Part shown: piece after piece, positions 55,075 to 63,182 of the stretch
Layout of the letters: every line of letters begins with the position of its first letter
Position numbering within the stretch: position 1 is the stretch's first letter
From: PALSA-505 sp963699015
GTDB lineage: Bacteria; Actinomycetota; Actinomycetes; Streptosporangiales; Streptosporangiaceae
NCBI GenBank assembly: GCA_963699015.1
Contig: CAVOSX010000002.1
Span: 992,001-1,056,000 of the forward strand
Length of the DNA stretch: 64,000 nt
Direction: 5' to 3'
Program-made: the position numbers and the translations under genes
The notes under the pieces: model-generated
Databases searched by the model: none
The model's input: the letters and a program-made list of their open reading frames with translations, nothing else
Told to the model about the DNA's origin: nothing

Positions 55075-56196
55075 CTACGGGTCGGGTGAGGTGTGGCGGC
55101 GGCGCGCCCGGCGCACGATGGCCGCGGTGCCGATGACCGCGACGGTCGCCCCGGCCGCCGTGATCGTCGCTTCCTTGCCGGCCAGCCGGCGGCCGACCAC
55201 GGCATGATGCCCGGTCCGCTCCTCGAGCAGCGCGGCCAGCGCGCCCTGGTTGTCGTAGCGGGGCCGCCATCCGGCCGCGCGCAGCGTGGCACAGTCCACC
55301 ACCCAGGGGTAGACGACGTAGCTCAGGTCGGTGGCCGGGGCGGGCGTGATCCCGACCCGGTGCAGCCGCTGGGCCGCGCCGAAGGTCAGCCCGGCGGGCA
55401 GCTCGATCCGGCGCAGCCCGCTCATCTCCTCGACCTGATCTTGTTCCAGCCAGCCGTCACAGCCCACCGCGAACGCGCCGGCCACCTCGCCGGCCACTGC
55501 CAGCTCGAGCGCGGACACCAGGTCGTCGGTGTGACAGAACTGCCAGCGCGGCGCGCTGCCCTTGACCACCAGCAGCCTGGGCGCCTCGAAGTGCCTGGTG
55601 ACGAAAGTATCTATGCCGGTGCCCACGAGTGCTGCGGGCCGGACGACGGTGATGGCCATCCCGGGGTTGGTCCGCGGCGAGCGGCGTGCCAGATCCTCGA
55701 TTTCCAGCAGGTCGCCGACGACGCTGCCGTCCGAGTCGGCGGCGAGCGGCGCCGATTCGGGCAGCGGTACCGGATTGTCCGGCCGGGCGCCGTACACCAT
55801 CGCGCTGGTGACCAGGATTGCCCGGCTGACCCGGCCGGCCGCGGCCGCGGTGAGCACGGTCTGAACGCCTCGCACGTTGAATGTCCGCCTGCTGCTTCGG
55901 TCGGACCCGGCGGCCAGGTCCAGGTCGGTGTGCACGAGCACATCGACCTCGGCCAGCCGGCCTGCCAGCGCCGGATCGCGCACGTCAACCACGCGCCAGG
56001 TCACGCCGGTCGCCTCACCGCGGTGGTCATCTATGGCGATGACCCGCCTGACCCGCGCGGATGTGGCCAGCCTGACCGCCAGCGCGTGGCCGAGCCCCCG
56101 TGCGGCCCCGGTGACAGCGACAACCGGACCATTCCCGTTGCTGTCGTCCGGCTCACGGGTACGCCGCCGGCGAACCTGGGTGTTGGAGATGGTCAA
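55075..56196 (-). CDS. NAD-dependent epimerase/dehydratase (extended SDR)
   Basis: A 373-residue extended SDR protein: nucleotide site VVAVTGAARGLGHALAVRLA, VVDVRDPALAGRL, VDVLVHTDLDLA, NVRGVQTVLTAAAAG, and the Ser and Tyr region ILVTSAMVYGA, though the usual YxxxK is less clear (LEIEDLARR in that place). A C-terminal membrane-like segment (ITAAGATVAVIGTAAIV) ends in basic residues. Substrate unknown. The TTG at 56196 was preferred because GGGAGCAGC lies at ribosome-site distance. The upstream open frame overlaps the divergent metallopeptidase gene and is shadow. Confidence 0.82.
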   Translation of the reverse strand: MTISNTQVRRRRTREPDDSNGNGPVVAVTGAARGLGHALAVRLATSARVRRVIAIDDHRGEATGVTWRVVDVRDPALAGRLAEVDVLVHTDLDLAAGSDRSSRRTFNVRGVQTVLTAAAAGRVSRAILVTSAMVYGARPDNPVPLPESAPLAADSDGSVVGDLLEIEDLARRSPRTNPGMAITVVRPAALVGTGIDTFVTRHFEAPRLLVVKGSAPRWQFCHTDDLVSALELAVAGEVAGAFAVGCDGWLEQDQVEEMSGLRRIELPAGLTFGAAQRLHRVGITPAPATDLSYVVYPWVVDCATLRAAGWRPRYDNQGALAALLEERTGHHAVVGRRLAGKEATITAAGATVAVIGTAAIVRRARRRHTSPDP

Positions 56197-56261
56197 AGTA
56201 TGCTGCTCCCGGGATAACGTGGCGAATATGACCCTTCCATCCTGCCCGAGAGGCCGCAAAG

Positions 56262-57743
56262 ATGGCTGATCCTCCCTTCGGCTTCGGGCTGCCGGGTGAC
56301 CAGGACAAGGATCCTGACGACCCGCAGCAGCCGTCCGGAGCCGGGCAGACGCCGGGTGCGGGCGGCCCCTTCGGCGCGCTCGGGCCGCTGGGCGACCCGC
56401 AGCAGTTCGCGGACGCGCTGCGCCAGTTCGCCGACCTGATGGCCTGGAGGGGCGGCCCGGTGAACTGGGACCTGGCCAAGAACGTGGCCAGGCACGCGGT
56501 CGTGGCCGAGGGTGACCCCAGCGTGCTCGACAGCCAGCGGCACCAGGTGGACGAGGCACTGCGGCTGGCTGACCTGTGGCTCGGTGACGTCACCGCGTTC
56601 CCGTCCGGGATCCGGTCGACGCGGGCCTGGAGCCGGTCGGAATGGGTGGAGGCCACGCTGCCGGTGTGGTCCAAGCTGTGCGATCCGATCGCGGCCAAGG
56701 CCGTCGAGACGATGGGCGGCATGTTCACCCTGGACCCCGGGGAACTCAGCGAGATGCCGCCCGAGATGCGCGCGGCCATGTCCGCGGTCGGCGGCGGCCT
56801 GAGCGGCCTGGCCCCGATGATGCAGCAGATCGGCGGGGCCATGGTCGGCGGGCAGACCGGTGCGGCTGTCGGCGCGCTGGCGCGCGAGGTGGTCAGCTCG
56901 ACAGACATCGGCCTGCCGCTGGGACCGGAGGGCGTCGCCGCGCTGCTCCCCGCGGGAATCACCGAGTTCGGCCGCGGGCTCTCGGTGGACGACGAGGAGG
57001 TCCGGCTGTTCCTCGCGCTGCGCGAGGCGGCGCATCACCGCCTGTTTGCGCACGTGCCGTGGCTGCGTGCCAGCCTGCTCGGCGCGGTCGAGCAGTACGC
57101 GCGCGGCATGACGGTGGATACGTCCCTGCTGCGCGAGGCCATGCCGCAGGTGGATCTGACCAATCCGGAGGCCCTGCAGGAAGCGCTGCAAGGCGGCGCG
57201 CTGTTCCAGCCCGAGGACACGCCCGAGCAGAAGAACGCCCTGGCCCGGCTGGAGACGGCCCTGGCCCTGGTCGAGGGCTGGGTCGCCACGGTGGTAGACG
57301 CGGCGGCGAGTCAGCGGCTGCCGCACGCCGATGCCCTGGCCGAGGCGATCAGGCGGCGCCGGGCCACCGGGGGCCCGGCCGAGCGGACCTTCGCCACGCT
57401 GGTGGGCCTGGAACTGCGACCGCGCAGGCTCCGCGAGGCGGCAGCCATCTGGCAGGGCCTTACCGAGGCCCGGGGCATCGACGGCAGGGACGCGCTGTGG
57501 GCGCACCCCGATCTGCTGCCCACCGCCGACGACTTCGACGACCCCGACGGCTTCGTGCGGGGCCGCCCGGAGCTCGATACCTCCGCGCTCGACGCGGACG
57601 GTGCCGCCGACCCCGACAATGCCGCCGACCCCGACGGTGCCGCCGACCCGGACGGTGCCGCCGACCCGGACGGTGCCGAGCCCGGCCGGCCCGGCGACCC
57701 GCCCCCCGATGAGGGCACAGGCACCCCCGGCGACAGCGGGTGA
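56262..57743 (+). CDS. DUF2342 zinc-dependent metallopeptidase-like protein
   Basis: A 493-residue protein of the actinobacterial DUF2342 (zincin-like type 2) family: PVNWDLAKNVARHAV, VDEALRLADLWL, WVEATLPVWSKLCDPIAAKAVE, MMQQIGGAMVGGQTGAAVGALAREV, and the helix ALREAAHHRLFAHVPWL, which stands where an HExxH-type metal site is expected (here EAAHHRLFAH). The C-terminus is a disordered tail with four ADPDGA-type 18-base repeats (about 57598-57680). Rv3195 is the relative beside Rv3194c, as recalled. Proteolysis is not proven for the family. The ATG at 56262 begins at the conserved start, divergent from the SDR gene. Confidence 0.88.
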   Translation: MADPPFGFGLPGDQDKDPDDPQQPSGAGQTPGAGGPFGALGPLGDPQQFADALRQFADLMAWRGGPVNWDLAKNVARHAVVAEGDPSVLDSQRHQVDEALRLADLWLGDVTAFPSGIRSTRAWSRSEWVEATLPVWSKLCDPIAAKAVETMGGMFTLDPGELSEMPPEMRAAMSAVGGGLSGLAPMMQQIGGAMVGGQTGAAVGALAREVVSSTDIGLPLGPEGVAALLPAGITEFGRGLSVDDEEVRLFLALREAAHHRLFAHVPWLRASLLGAVEQYARGMTVDTSLLREAMPQVDLTNPEALQEALQGGALFQPEDTPEQKNALARLETALALVEGWVATVVDAAASQRLPHADALAEAIRRRRATGGPAERTFATLVGLELRPRRLREAAAIWQGLTEARGIDGRDALWAHPDLLPTADDFDDPDGFVRGRPELDTSALDADGAADPDNAADPDGAADPDGAADPDGAEPGRPGDPPPDEGTGTPGDSG

Positions 57744-58130
57744 AGACCAGGCCCGGGGCACGAACTTTCCTTCGTCCACAGGCGGTGGATAGCGTCCGCC
57801 CAGCCCGCGAGGCCCGGCCCCTGCCCATCGGGCCCGCATCCCCAGCGCCGTTCCCGGTTCTGCACAGCGACACGCCGCGCGTTCTCCATGTTCTCCACGG
57901 CGCTATCCACAGCCGCGCTTGATCCGGGGGCGGCAGCCGCTTAGGTTCGGTACCGAGGAGTCCCGGGCGGCCCGGCGGCCCGCTCGCGCTTCAGGGGAAG
58001 GGGCACGATCGGCCACCACCCGCCCGGGACTCAGCGTGCTGCTTACCGGCACCTGTACCAGCAATCGCGGCTACGACCCGGCGACCACGGCCGGGAAGAG
58101 ACTCGTCATCACCTATCAGGTGAGAGCGGA
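57744..58130. other. 387-base intergenic region
   Basis: No convincing gene. It contains three partial DnaA-box-like words (GTCCACAG near 57774, GTGGATAG near 57785, TATCCACAG near 57904) without clustering or AT-rich unwinding sequence, so an origin is not supported. The weak open frame from 57919 on the plus strand has ordinary shadow composition. Confidence 0.4.
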
Positions 58131-58619
58131 GTGATCGTCGTGGCCGAAAACCGGGCGGGTGCGCTGGCGCGTCTCGGCGTCTTCATCGGTGACTGGTCGA
58201 TGGAGGCCCGGTTCCCCGGCCATCGGCCAACACCGCCCGGTGCGGCCGGCCCCGGGCCAGTGGCCCGCAGCCAGTTCGAGTGGGCTCTGGGCGGGCAGTT
58301 CGTGGTGCAGCACACCGAGGTACCGATCCCTGAAGCCCCGGACAGCCTGGCGATCATCGGCACCGACCCGCGGACCGGCGGCTACACCCAGCATTACTAC
58401 GATTCCCGCGGGGTGGTGCGGCTGTACGCGATGAGCTTCGCCGGGGGGGTCTGGACGCTCACGCGGGAGTCGCCCGACTTCTCGCCGCTGGACTTCCCGC
58501 AGCGTTTCACCGGCACCTTCAGCGAGGACGTGAACACCATCACCGGCGACTGGGAGAAACGCCCCGACGGCGGCGACTGGGTACACGACTTTGCCCTCGT
58601 GTACCGCAGGGCGGGCTGA
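58131..58619 (+). CDS. DUF1579-like hypothetical protein
   Basis: A 162-residue protein with a lipocalin/START-like pattern: LGVFIGDWSMEARFPG near the N-terminus, QFEWALGGQFVVQHTEVPIPEAPDSLAIIG, YTQHYYDSRGVVRLYAMSFAGGVWTLTRE and FTGTFSEDVNTITGDWEKRPDGGDW. The alternation of strands and the GDW motifs fit DUF1579-type proteins of unknown role. Starts at GTG 58131 or 58140; AGAGCGGA precedes the first. It stands alone between two gaps. Confidence 0.75.
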   Translation: MIVVAENRAGALARLGVFIGDWSMEARFPGHRPTPPGAAGPGPVARSQFEWALGGQFVVQHTEVPIPEAPDSLAIIGTDPRTGGYTQHYYDSRGVVRLYAMSFAGGVWTLTRESPDFSPLDFPQRFTGTFSEDVNTITGDWEKRPDGGDWVHDFALVYRRAG

Positions 58620-58806
58620 CGTCAGCGCCCCCCGCCGCGCCGCGCGAACCGTACGCGACGTCATCGAGGCAGCCGCTACTTCGTCCTGGCCACCGTCGGC
58701 GCGGCGGGATGACCGTGGAGTTCGCCCGTTACTTCGCCCACACCGGCTGCACCGCGTATTTCTGGGTCTCCTCACCTGACGCCGTACCCGCGCGGCAGGG
58801 TGAGGC

Positions 58807-59373
58807 TCAGCCCATCGCCGTCGTCCTCAGCTCCGCGAACGCTTCCGCCAGCCGTGCTGTTGGCCACGAAGCGTTGATGCCACTGGGGTTGGGCAGCACC
58901 CACACCCGGGTAGCGCCGTAGAGTTCAGGCTGCGGCCCGACCGCCGCGTGCGGGCGGGCGAACGCGACGCGAAACGCGGTCACGCCGACCACGGCGAGCC
59001 AGCCGGGGCGAAGCTCGGCCAGCCTGGCCGTCAGGTGCTGTCCGCCCGCCCGCAGCTCAGCGCCGCTCAGCTCATCCGCGCGAGCCGTGGCCCGTGCTAC
59101 CAGGTTCGTGATGCCCAGCCCGGCGGCCAGCAGCTGGTCCTGCTCCCACGGGGCCAGCTGACGCCCGGTGAACCCGGACCGGTGCAGCGCCGGCCAGAAC
59201 CGGTTGCCGGGCCGGGCGAAGTGGTAGCCGGTGGCGGCCGAGTACAGACCCGGGTTGATCCCGGAGAACAGCACGCGAAGGCCGGGGGCCACGACATCGG
59301 GAAGCGTCCTGCCACGGGCCGCGGCCAGATCCGCGGCCGACGGACGGCGCTCAGGTCGCGGATCGGCTGGCAT
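58807..59373 (-). CDS. mug: Mug/TDG-type mismatch-specific uracil-DNA glycosylase
   Basis: A 188-residue glycosylase of the Mug family: VLFSGINPGLYSAATGYHFARPGNRFWPALH contains the GINPG catalytic loop (Asn activates water), followed by GITNLVARATARADELS and the DNA-wedge motif LPNPSGINASW. It removes uracil or thymine from mismatches, or alkylated bases. The ATG at 59373 (MPADPRPERR) was preferred to an upstream ATG-less extension. It is divergent from the ThiF-like gene, with 70 bases between the starts. Confidence 0.92.
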   Translation of the reverse strand: MPADPRPERRPSAADLAAARGRTLPDVVAPGLRVLFSGINPGLYSAATGYHFARPGNRFWPALHRSGFTGRQLAPWEQDQLLAAGLGITNLVARATARADELSGAELRAGGQHLTARLAELRPGWLAVVGVTAFRVAFARPHAAVGPQPELYGATRVWVLPNPSGINASWPTARLAEAFAELRTTAMG

Positions 59374-59443
59374 CGGCCTCCTCTCCCGGCCGCCGGCGGT
59401 CACGGACAGCCAGAGTGTCGGGCGCCGCTGTCATGCTGACCGC

Positions 59444-60490
59444 ATGAGACTGGCGCTCAAGCCCGGGCTCCTGCCCGTCTGGCGCGACGACGACACGCTG
59501 CAGATCGGGATCGACCCGCGCCGTGCTGTCGCGGTCTGCGGAGTCGGCCGCGCGGCGGTCCTGGTCAGCCTGCTCGACGGGAGCCGGGATCATGAGGCGG
59601 TCATCGCCGCCGCCCGCGTCCACGGCATCACCGCCGAGACCGTCGACCGGCTGATCACCTTACTCGCCGCGGCCGGCGTGCTCGACGAGTTTCCGGCCGG
59701 CCTGCTGCGGACCGTGCCGGACGGCCTTCGCTCCCGGCTCGCACCCGAGCTGGCCACGACGTCGCTCGCGCACGGGGACGGGGACGGCGGCGCCCGCGCT
59801 CTCGCCCGCAGATCCGGCAGCTACGTCCGCATCTACGGAGCCGGAAAGGTCGGCTCCGTCATCGCGACGCTGCTGGCCGCGGCCGGCGTCGGCCACGTAT
59901 CGTCCCGGGACTCGGGCACGGTGTCCGCCGCTGATCTCAGCCCTGGCGGCCTGTCCGAGGCGGATATCGGCGCGCCGAGGTCGGCTGGCGCGGCCCGCGC
60001 GATCCGGCGCACCACGCCCGAGGCCCGGACCGGCGACGATGCCCGGCAGCCCGATCTGGCCGTGCTCACCTGCCGCGACGGCCCGGAGCTGGCCGCCAGG
60101 CTGCTGGCTGATGACGTGCCGCATCTGACTGCGGCCGCCGGCGAGGCGATCGGCATCGTGGGACCGCTGGTCATACCCGGGCGGTCGGCCTGCCTGCACT
60201 GCCTGGACTTGGCGCGGGCCGAGCGGGACCCGGCCTGGCCGCTGGTCCTGGCCCAGCTCATCGGGCGTCAGGCGAGCACGCCGGCCTGCGACTGCGTCCT
60301 GGCCACCTCGGTGGCCGCTCAGGCCAGCGCGCAGGTGCTCACGTTCGTGGACCGCGGCCGGGCCGACGCGGTGACGAACGGCACGCTGGAGCTGGTGCTG
60401 CCCGACTGGCAGTGGCGGCGGCGCAGCTGGGAACCGCAGGCCCGGTGTGGCTGCGGCACTCGTGCCGGTAGCGGACAATGTAGATCGTGA
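59444..60490 (+). CDS. ThiF-like / TOMM leader-binding-like protein
   Basis: A 348-residue protein of the Rv3196 type. The N-terminal about 120 residues (LKPGLLPVWRDDDTLQIGIDPRRAV) look like the peptide-binding winged-helix region of TOMM cyclodehydratase partners. The centre has a nucleotide-type fold (VRIYGAGKVGSVIATLLAAAGV), and the C-terminal half carries paired cysteines (ACLHCLDLARAERDP, ACDCVLATS, RCGCGTRAGSGQC) for zinc. There is no precursor peptide or YcaO gene nearby. The ATG at 59444 was chosen at the conserved start. It overlaps the next gene as GTGA, so it probably works with the UbiB-type kinase. Confidence 0.82.
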   Translation: MRLALKPGLLPVWRDDDTLQIGIDPRRAVAVCGVGRAAVLVSLLDGSRDHEAVIAAARVHGITAETVDRLITLLAAAGVLDEFPAGLLRTVPDGLRSRLAPELATTSLAHGDGDGGARALARRSGSYVRIYGAGKVGSVIATLLAAAGVGHVSSRDSGTVSAADLSPGGLSEADIGAPRSAGAARAIRRTTPEARTGDDARQPDLAVLTCRDGPELAARLLADDVPHLTAAAGEAIGIVGPLVIPGRSACLHCLDLARAERDPAWPLVLAQLIGRQASTPACDCVLATSVAAQASAQVLTFVDRGRADAVTNGTLELVLPDWQWRRRSWEPQARCGCGTRAGSGQCRS

Positions 60491-61803
60491 ATGACCTGCC
60501 GCGCCGCGCCGTCACGCGCACCGCCAAGCTGGCTACGCTCCCCATGGGCTTCGCCGGGCGTACCGCCCTGGGCCTGGGCAAGCGGATCGGCGGCCGTCCG
60601 GCTGAAATCGTGATGGGCGAGATCCAGCAGCGCACCGCCGAGCAGATCTTCAAGGTCCTCGGCGAGCTCAAGGGCGGGGCGATGAAGCTGGGGCAGGCAC
60701 TGTCGATCTTCGAGGCGGCGCTGCCGCCCGAGATCGCGGGCCCGTACCGGGCTACGCTGACCAAGCTCCAGGAATCGGCGCCGCCGCTGCCTGCCCGTAC
60801 CGTCCACCGGGTGCTGGCAGATGACCTCGGCGCGGACTGGCGCGACCGGTTCATCGAGTTCGACGATCAGCCCGCGGCGGCCGCCTCGATCGGCCAGGTG
60901 CACAGGGCCGTCTGGCACGACGGGCGGCGGGTGGCGGTCAAGATCCAGTATCCGGGCGCGGGCCAGGCGCTGATCAGCGATTTCAACCAGCTGAGCCGGG
61001 CGGGGCGGCTGTTCGGCGTCCTCATGCCCGGGCTGGATGTCAAGCCGCTGCTCGTGGAGCTGCGCAACCGGGTAGCCGAGGAACTCGACTACCACCTCGA
61101 AGCGTCATCCCAGCAGGCTTTCGCCGACGCTTACCGGGGTGACCCTGACATCTACGTGCCGGACGTGATCACGGCCACCGACCACGTGCTGATCACCGAG
61201 TGGATGGACGGCACCCCGCTCTCGAAGATCATCAGCGACGGCACCGGCGAGGAACGCGACCGGGCCGGGATCCTCCTGGTCAGATTCCTCTTCTCGGGCC
61301 CGGCCCGGGCCGGGCTGCTGCACGCCGACCCGCACCCCGGGAATTTCCGGCTGCTGGAGGACGGCCGGCTGGGGGTGCTCGACTTCGGCGCGGTTGACCG
61401 GCTTCCTGACGGGTTCCCTCCGTTCATCGGGAAGCTGCTGCGCATCATGCATGACGACGGCGATATCGATGAGGCGGAGCAGGAGCTGCGGGCTGCGGGC
61501 TTCCTCAGGGAAGGCGTCGAGGTGGACCTGGAGGCGCTTCAGGCCTTCCTTGCGCCGCTGGCCGAGCCGTCCAGCGTGGAGTCATTCAAGTTCAACCGGG
61601 AGTGGATGCGCGACGAGGCGGCCCGGGTGACGGACCTGCGACCGTCCAACGTCAGCCGGAAGTTCAACGTGCCGCCGTCCTACGTGCTGATCCACCGCGT
61701 GTCCACGGCGGGCATCGGCGTGCTCTGCCAGCTGGAGTGCGAGGGCCCGTTCCGGGCCGAGGTGATCAAGTGGATGCCCGGCTACGCGCCGGGGACGGGC
61801 TGA
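60487..61803 (+). CDS. ABC1/UbiB-family atypical kinase
   Basis: A 438-residue ABC1/ADCK protein: the KxGQ helix (LKGGAMKLGQALSIFEAALP), the Ala-rich nucleotide loop (AAAASIGQVHRAV), VAVKIQYPG, the ExD-type VAEELDYHLEASSQ, ITEWMDGTPL, the catalytic LLHADPHPGNFRLL and the metal-binding VLDFG. Family members are ATPases or atypical kinases linked to isoprenoid quinone synthesis, although the actinobacterial branch (Rv3197-like) is near whiB7 and its substrate is unknown. The GTG at 60487 overlaps the ThiF-like stop by four bases. A strong terminator follows the gene. Confidence 0.92.
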   Translation: MNDLPRRAVTRTAKLATLPMGFAGRTALGLGKRIGGRPAEIVMGEIQQRTAEQIFKVLGELKGGAMKLGQALSIFEAALPPEIAGPYRATLTKLQESAPPLPARTVHRVLADDLGADWRDRFIEFDDQPAAAASIGQVHRAVWHDGRRVAVKIQYPGAGQALISDFNQLSRAGRLFGVLMPGLDVKPLLVELRNRVAEELDYHLEASSQQAFADAYRGDPDIYVPDVITATDHVLITEWMDGTPLSKIISDGTGEERDRAGILLVRFLFSGPARAGLLHADPHPGNFRLLEDGRLGVLDFGAVDRLPDGFPPFIGKLLRIMHDDGDIDEAEQELRAAGFLREGVEVDLEALQAFLAPLAEPSSVESFKFNREWMRDEAARVTDLRPSNVSRKFNVPPSYVLIHRVSTAGIGVLCQLECEGPFRAEVIKWMPGYAPGTG

Positions 61804-61844
61804 GCCTGCTGCCGGACGCGAGCGGGCTGTCCCGGAGCAAGACG

Positions 61845-61896
61845 ACGTCAGCGCCGCTTGCCGTGGCGGGTGACGCCTGGCAAGCGGCGCTGACGT
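61845..61896 (+). terminator. 18-bp perfect hairpin terminator
   Basis: ACGTCAGCGCCGCTTGCC (61845-61862) is exactly complementary to 61879-61896, with a 16-base loop. It begins 42 bases after the ABC1 stop and lies between convergent genes, so it may serve both strands. There is no T-run, as is usual for strong actinomycete hairpins. Confidence 0.8.
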
Positions 61897-61944
61897 GATT
61901 GCGGATGAGGCTGTGCCGTCAGGCCTGGACATGGCCGGTCAGGC

Positions 61945-62130
61945 TTAGGCCTCGAGTTCCCGCCGGAGCCGGGTGGCTTTGACGCGGGCCTGGCTCATCT
62001 GCCGCTGAGCCCGTGTCAGCCTGCGCTGCGCGCGCCGCAGGGCCCGAACCCGGGCTACGGTGCGGTAAGCCTGCGCCTGCGCCAGCATCTCTTCGTGCAT
62101 CTGTCGTGCTACTGCTTCCTGCATGTACAT
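61945..62130 (-). CDS. Small basic coiled-coil protein
   Basis: A 61-residue, Arg/Ala/Gln-rich helical protein (MYMQEAVARQMHEEMLAQAQ, then VRALRRAQRRLTRAQRQM and a final RRELEA) predicted to form one long amphipathic helix. It lies downstream of whiB7 on the same strand. No domain is recognised. Starts at 62130 or at the second ATG, 62124. The gene is supported by position and composition rather than by a known family. Confidence 0.6.
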   Translation of the reverse strand: MYMQEAVARQMHEEMLAQAQAYRTVARVRALRRAQRRLTRAQRQMSQARVKATRLRRELEA

Positions 62131-62250
62131 GACGATCTATCCGTTTCTCACATCGTTGAGCGGTATCCGGTCGGCTCGCGGGCCGGCCAGGCAGAACCGG
62201 GGCTGCGGCGGGGCGAGGACCGGCCGCCCGGGCGAGGCGGGTACCTAGCG

Positions 62251-62661
62251 CTAGGCAGCTACCTCGTCCTTTCGCGGGCGACCACGCGGCCGCTTGCGCG
62301 GCACGACCTGCCCTCGCAGGAAGAGCTCGCCACCCCAGACTCCCCAGGGCTCCCTGCGCTCGAGGGCCCCGTTGAAGCAAGCGATCATCATCGGGCATTC
62401 CCGGCAAAGCGCTTTCGCCGCTTCGACATCCGCGGGCGCCTCGGCGAAGAACAGCTCGGGATCCTGCTGGCACGGAAGGTCAAGCCTTCTGGCCATCTCG
62501 GTGATCCTGACCTGTCCCGTCACAGGCGTCCCCAGCCGTGATGACGCGGGACGCACGCCGCTGACCGCCGGCCCGTCGCGCCGCGCCGGCGCCTGGGATG
62601 CGGAACCTGCCTCGAACCCCGCCGCGTCCACCGTGACAGCGGTGGTGTCGGGCCACTGCAT
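62251..62661 (-). CDS. whiB7: WhiB7 Fe-S transcription factor
   Basis: A 136-residue WhiB7: iron-sulfur cysteines Cys64, Cys86, Cys89, Cys95 (LPCQQDPELFF, CRECPMMIAC), the GVWGG turn (EPWGVWGGELFLRGQ) and a C-terminal AT-hook (KRPRGRPRKDE) that reads the AT-rich element of target promoters. WhiB7 activates intrinsic antibiotic-resistance genes with SigA. The ATG at 62661 (MQWPDTT) gives a long N-terminal extension; a start nearer residue 45 cannot be excluded. It is preceded by a leader of about 470 bases with upstream ORFs and a terminator, described separately. Confidence 0.95.
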   Translation of the reverse strand: MQWPDTTAVTVDAAGFEAGSASQAPARRDGPAVSGVRPASSRLGTPVTGQVRITEMARRLDLPCQQDPELFFAEAPADVEAAKALCRECPMMIACFNGALERREPWGVWGGELFLRGQVVPRKRPRGRPRKDEVAA

Positions 62662-62730
62662 CGGTGCCAACCCCTCTCATCAGATCGTTCTCGTCGCCGT
62701 TGACTGTCTGATCGATGGCCCGGGCAAATG

Positions 62731-62763
62731 AAAAGGCCGCGGACCCTTTGCGGGTCCGCGGCC
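62731..62763 (-). terminator. whiB7 leader attenuator hairpin with T-run
   Basis: On the minus strand GGCCGCGGACCC (62763-62752) pairs perfectly with GGGTCCGCGGCC (62746-62735) around a 5-base loop and is followed by TTTT (62734-62731). It lies 70 bases before the whiB7 start and after the end of the upstream ORF. It is a classic intrinsic terminator, rare in GC-rich genomes, and the expected stop for non-induced whiB7 transcription. Confidence 0.85.
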
Positions 62764-62777
62764 TCCGAGGGGGTCGG

Positions 62778-62795
62778 CCGGTCTGGTTAGACCGG
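62778..62795 (-). promoter_or_regulatory. Small leader hairpin across the upstream ORF stop
   Basis: CCGGTCT (62778-62784) pairs with AGACCGG (62789-62795) around a 4-base loop and includes the stop codon (TAA, 62789-62787 on the minus strand) of the larger upstream ORF. A ribosome at that stop would cover it, so it could switch the terminator structure. Inference only. Confidence 0.5.
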
Positions 62796-63077
62796 TTCCG
62801 GTTCCCTCAACGGATGCGGACCCTTGGCGCCACCGCCGACGGCGGCGGCCCGGGTCTTGTCGGTGTACGGGTTACGTATGGGCGTCGGCCCGAAGACGAG
62901 CTTCTGGACCTGCACCTGGCTGATCCGAGACATACGGGTCCCCTTGACACCCGGCAGCCCCGGCGTGGCACACACGACGTGACCGCCGCCGACACCGGGC
63001 AGGAACGCACTCCGGGCAGGCACGGTCGCGCCAGCGCGCGTCATCACGCAGGCTGCAGACTCAATGAAATTCACCAT
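62787..63077 (-). CDS. whiB7 leader ORF 2 (96 residues)
   Basis: A 96-codon frame, ATG at 63077 (or GTG at 63089), preceded by GGGAGGAG about 11 bases away. The peptide starts MVNFIESAACVMTRAGA and ends GPHPLREPEPV. It has no known domain. The stop is about 24 bases before the attenuator stem. Position, strong ribosome site and the known ribosome-mediated attenuation of whiB7/wblC suggest it is a regulatory leader rather than a working protein. An unrelated small gene is the alternative. Confidence 0.5.
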   Translation of the reverse strand: MVNFIESAACVMTRAGATVPARSAFLPGVGGGHVVCATPGLPGVKGTRMSRISQVQVQKLVFGPTPIRNPYTDKTRAAAVGGGAKGPHPLREPEPV

Positions 63078-63126
63078 CTCGGCGTGCACCTCCTCCCATG
63101 TTTCGGCTACGGCACACCGCGGACAT
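63061..63126 (-). CDS. whiB7 leader ORF 1 (21 residues, probably leaderless)
   Basis: A 21-codon frame (MSAVCRSRNMGGGARRDGEFH would exceed need; key start MSAVCRS) begins at the ATG at 63126, seven bases after the -10 box, so its message is probably leaderless. It overlaps the start of leader ORF 2 in another frame, so translating one could affect the other. Composition gives no function. Confidence 0.4.
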   Translation of the reverse strand: MSAVCRSRNMGGGARRDGEFH

Positions 63127-63132
63127 GGGAGA

Positions 63133-63172
63133 AGCCTACGTAGCAGGCGGATGGGTCGGCAACACTTTTTCT
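63133..63172 (-). promoter_or_regulatory. Candidate WhiB7-type promoter
   Basis: On the minus strand: AGAAAAAG (63172-63165), then TTGCCG (63162-63157), an 18-base spacer and TAGGCT (63138-63133). An A/T-rich element just upstream of the -35 box is the known mark of WhiB7-activated promoters, including its own. Start of transcription would fall near 63126. Confidence 0.65.
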
Positions 63173-63182
63173 ACCTGGGCTT

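Noticed and set aside
57760..57920. DnaA-box-like words suggesting an origin
   Set aside because: Only three imperfect matches, no AT-rich region and no dnaA/dnaN genes nearby.
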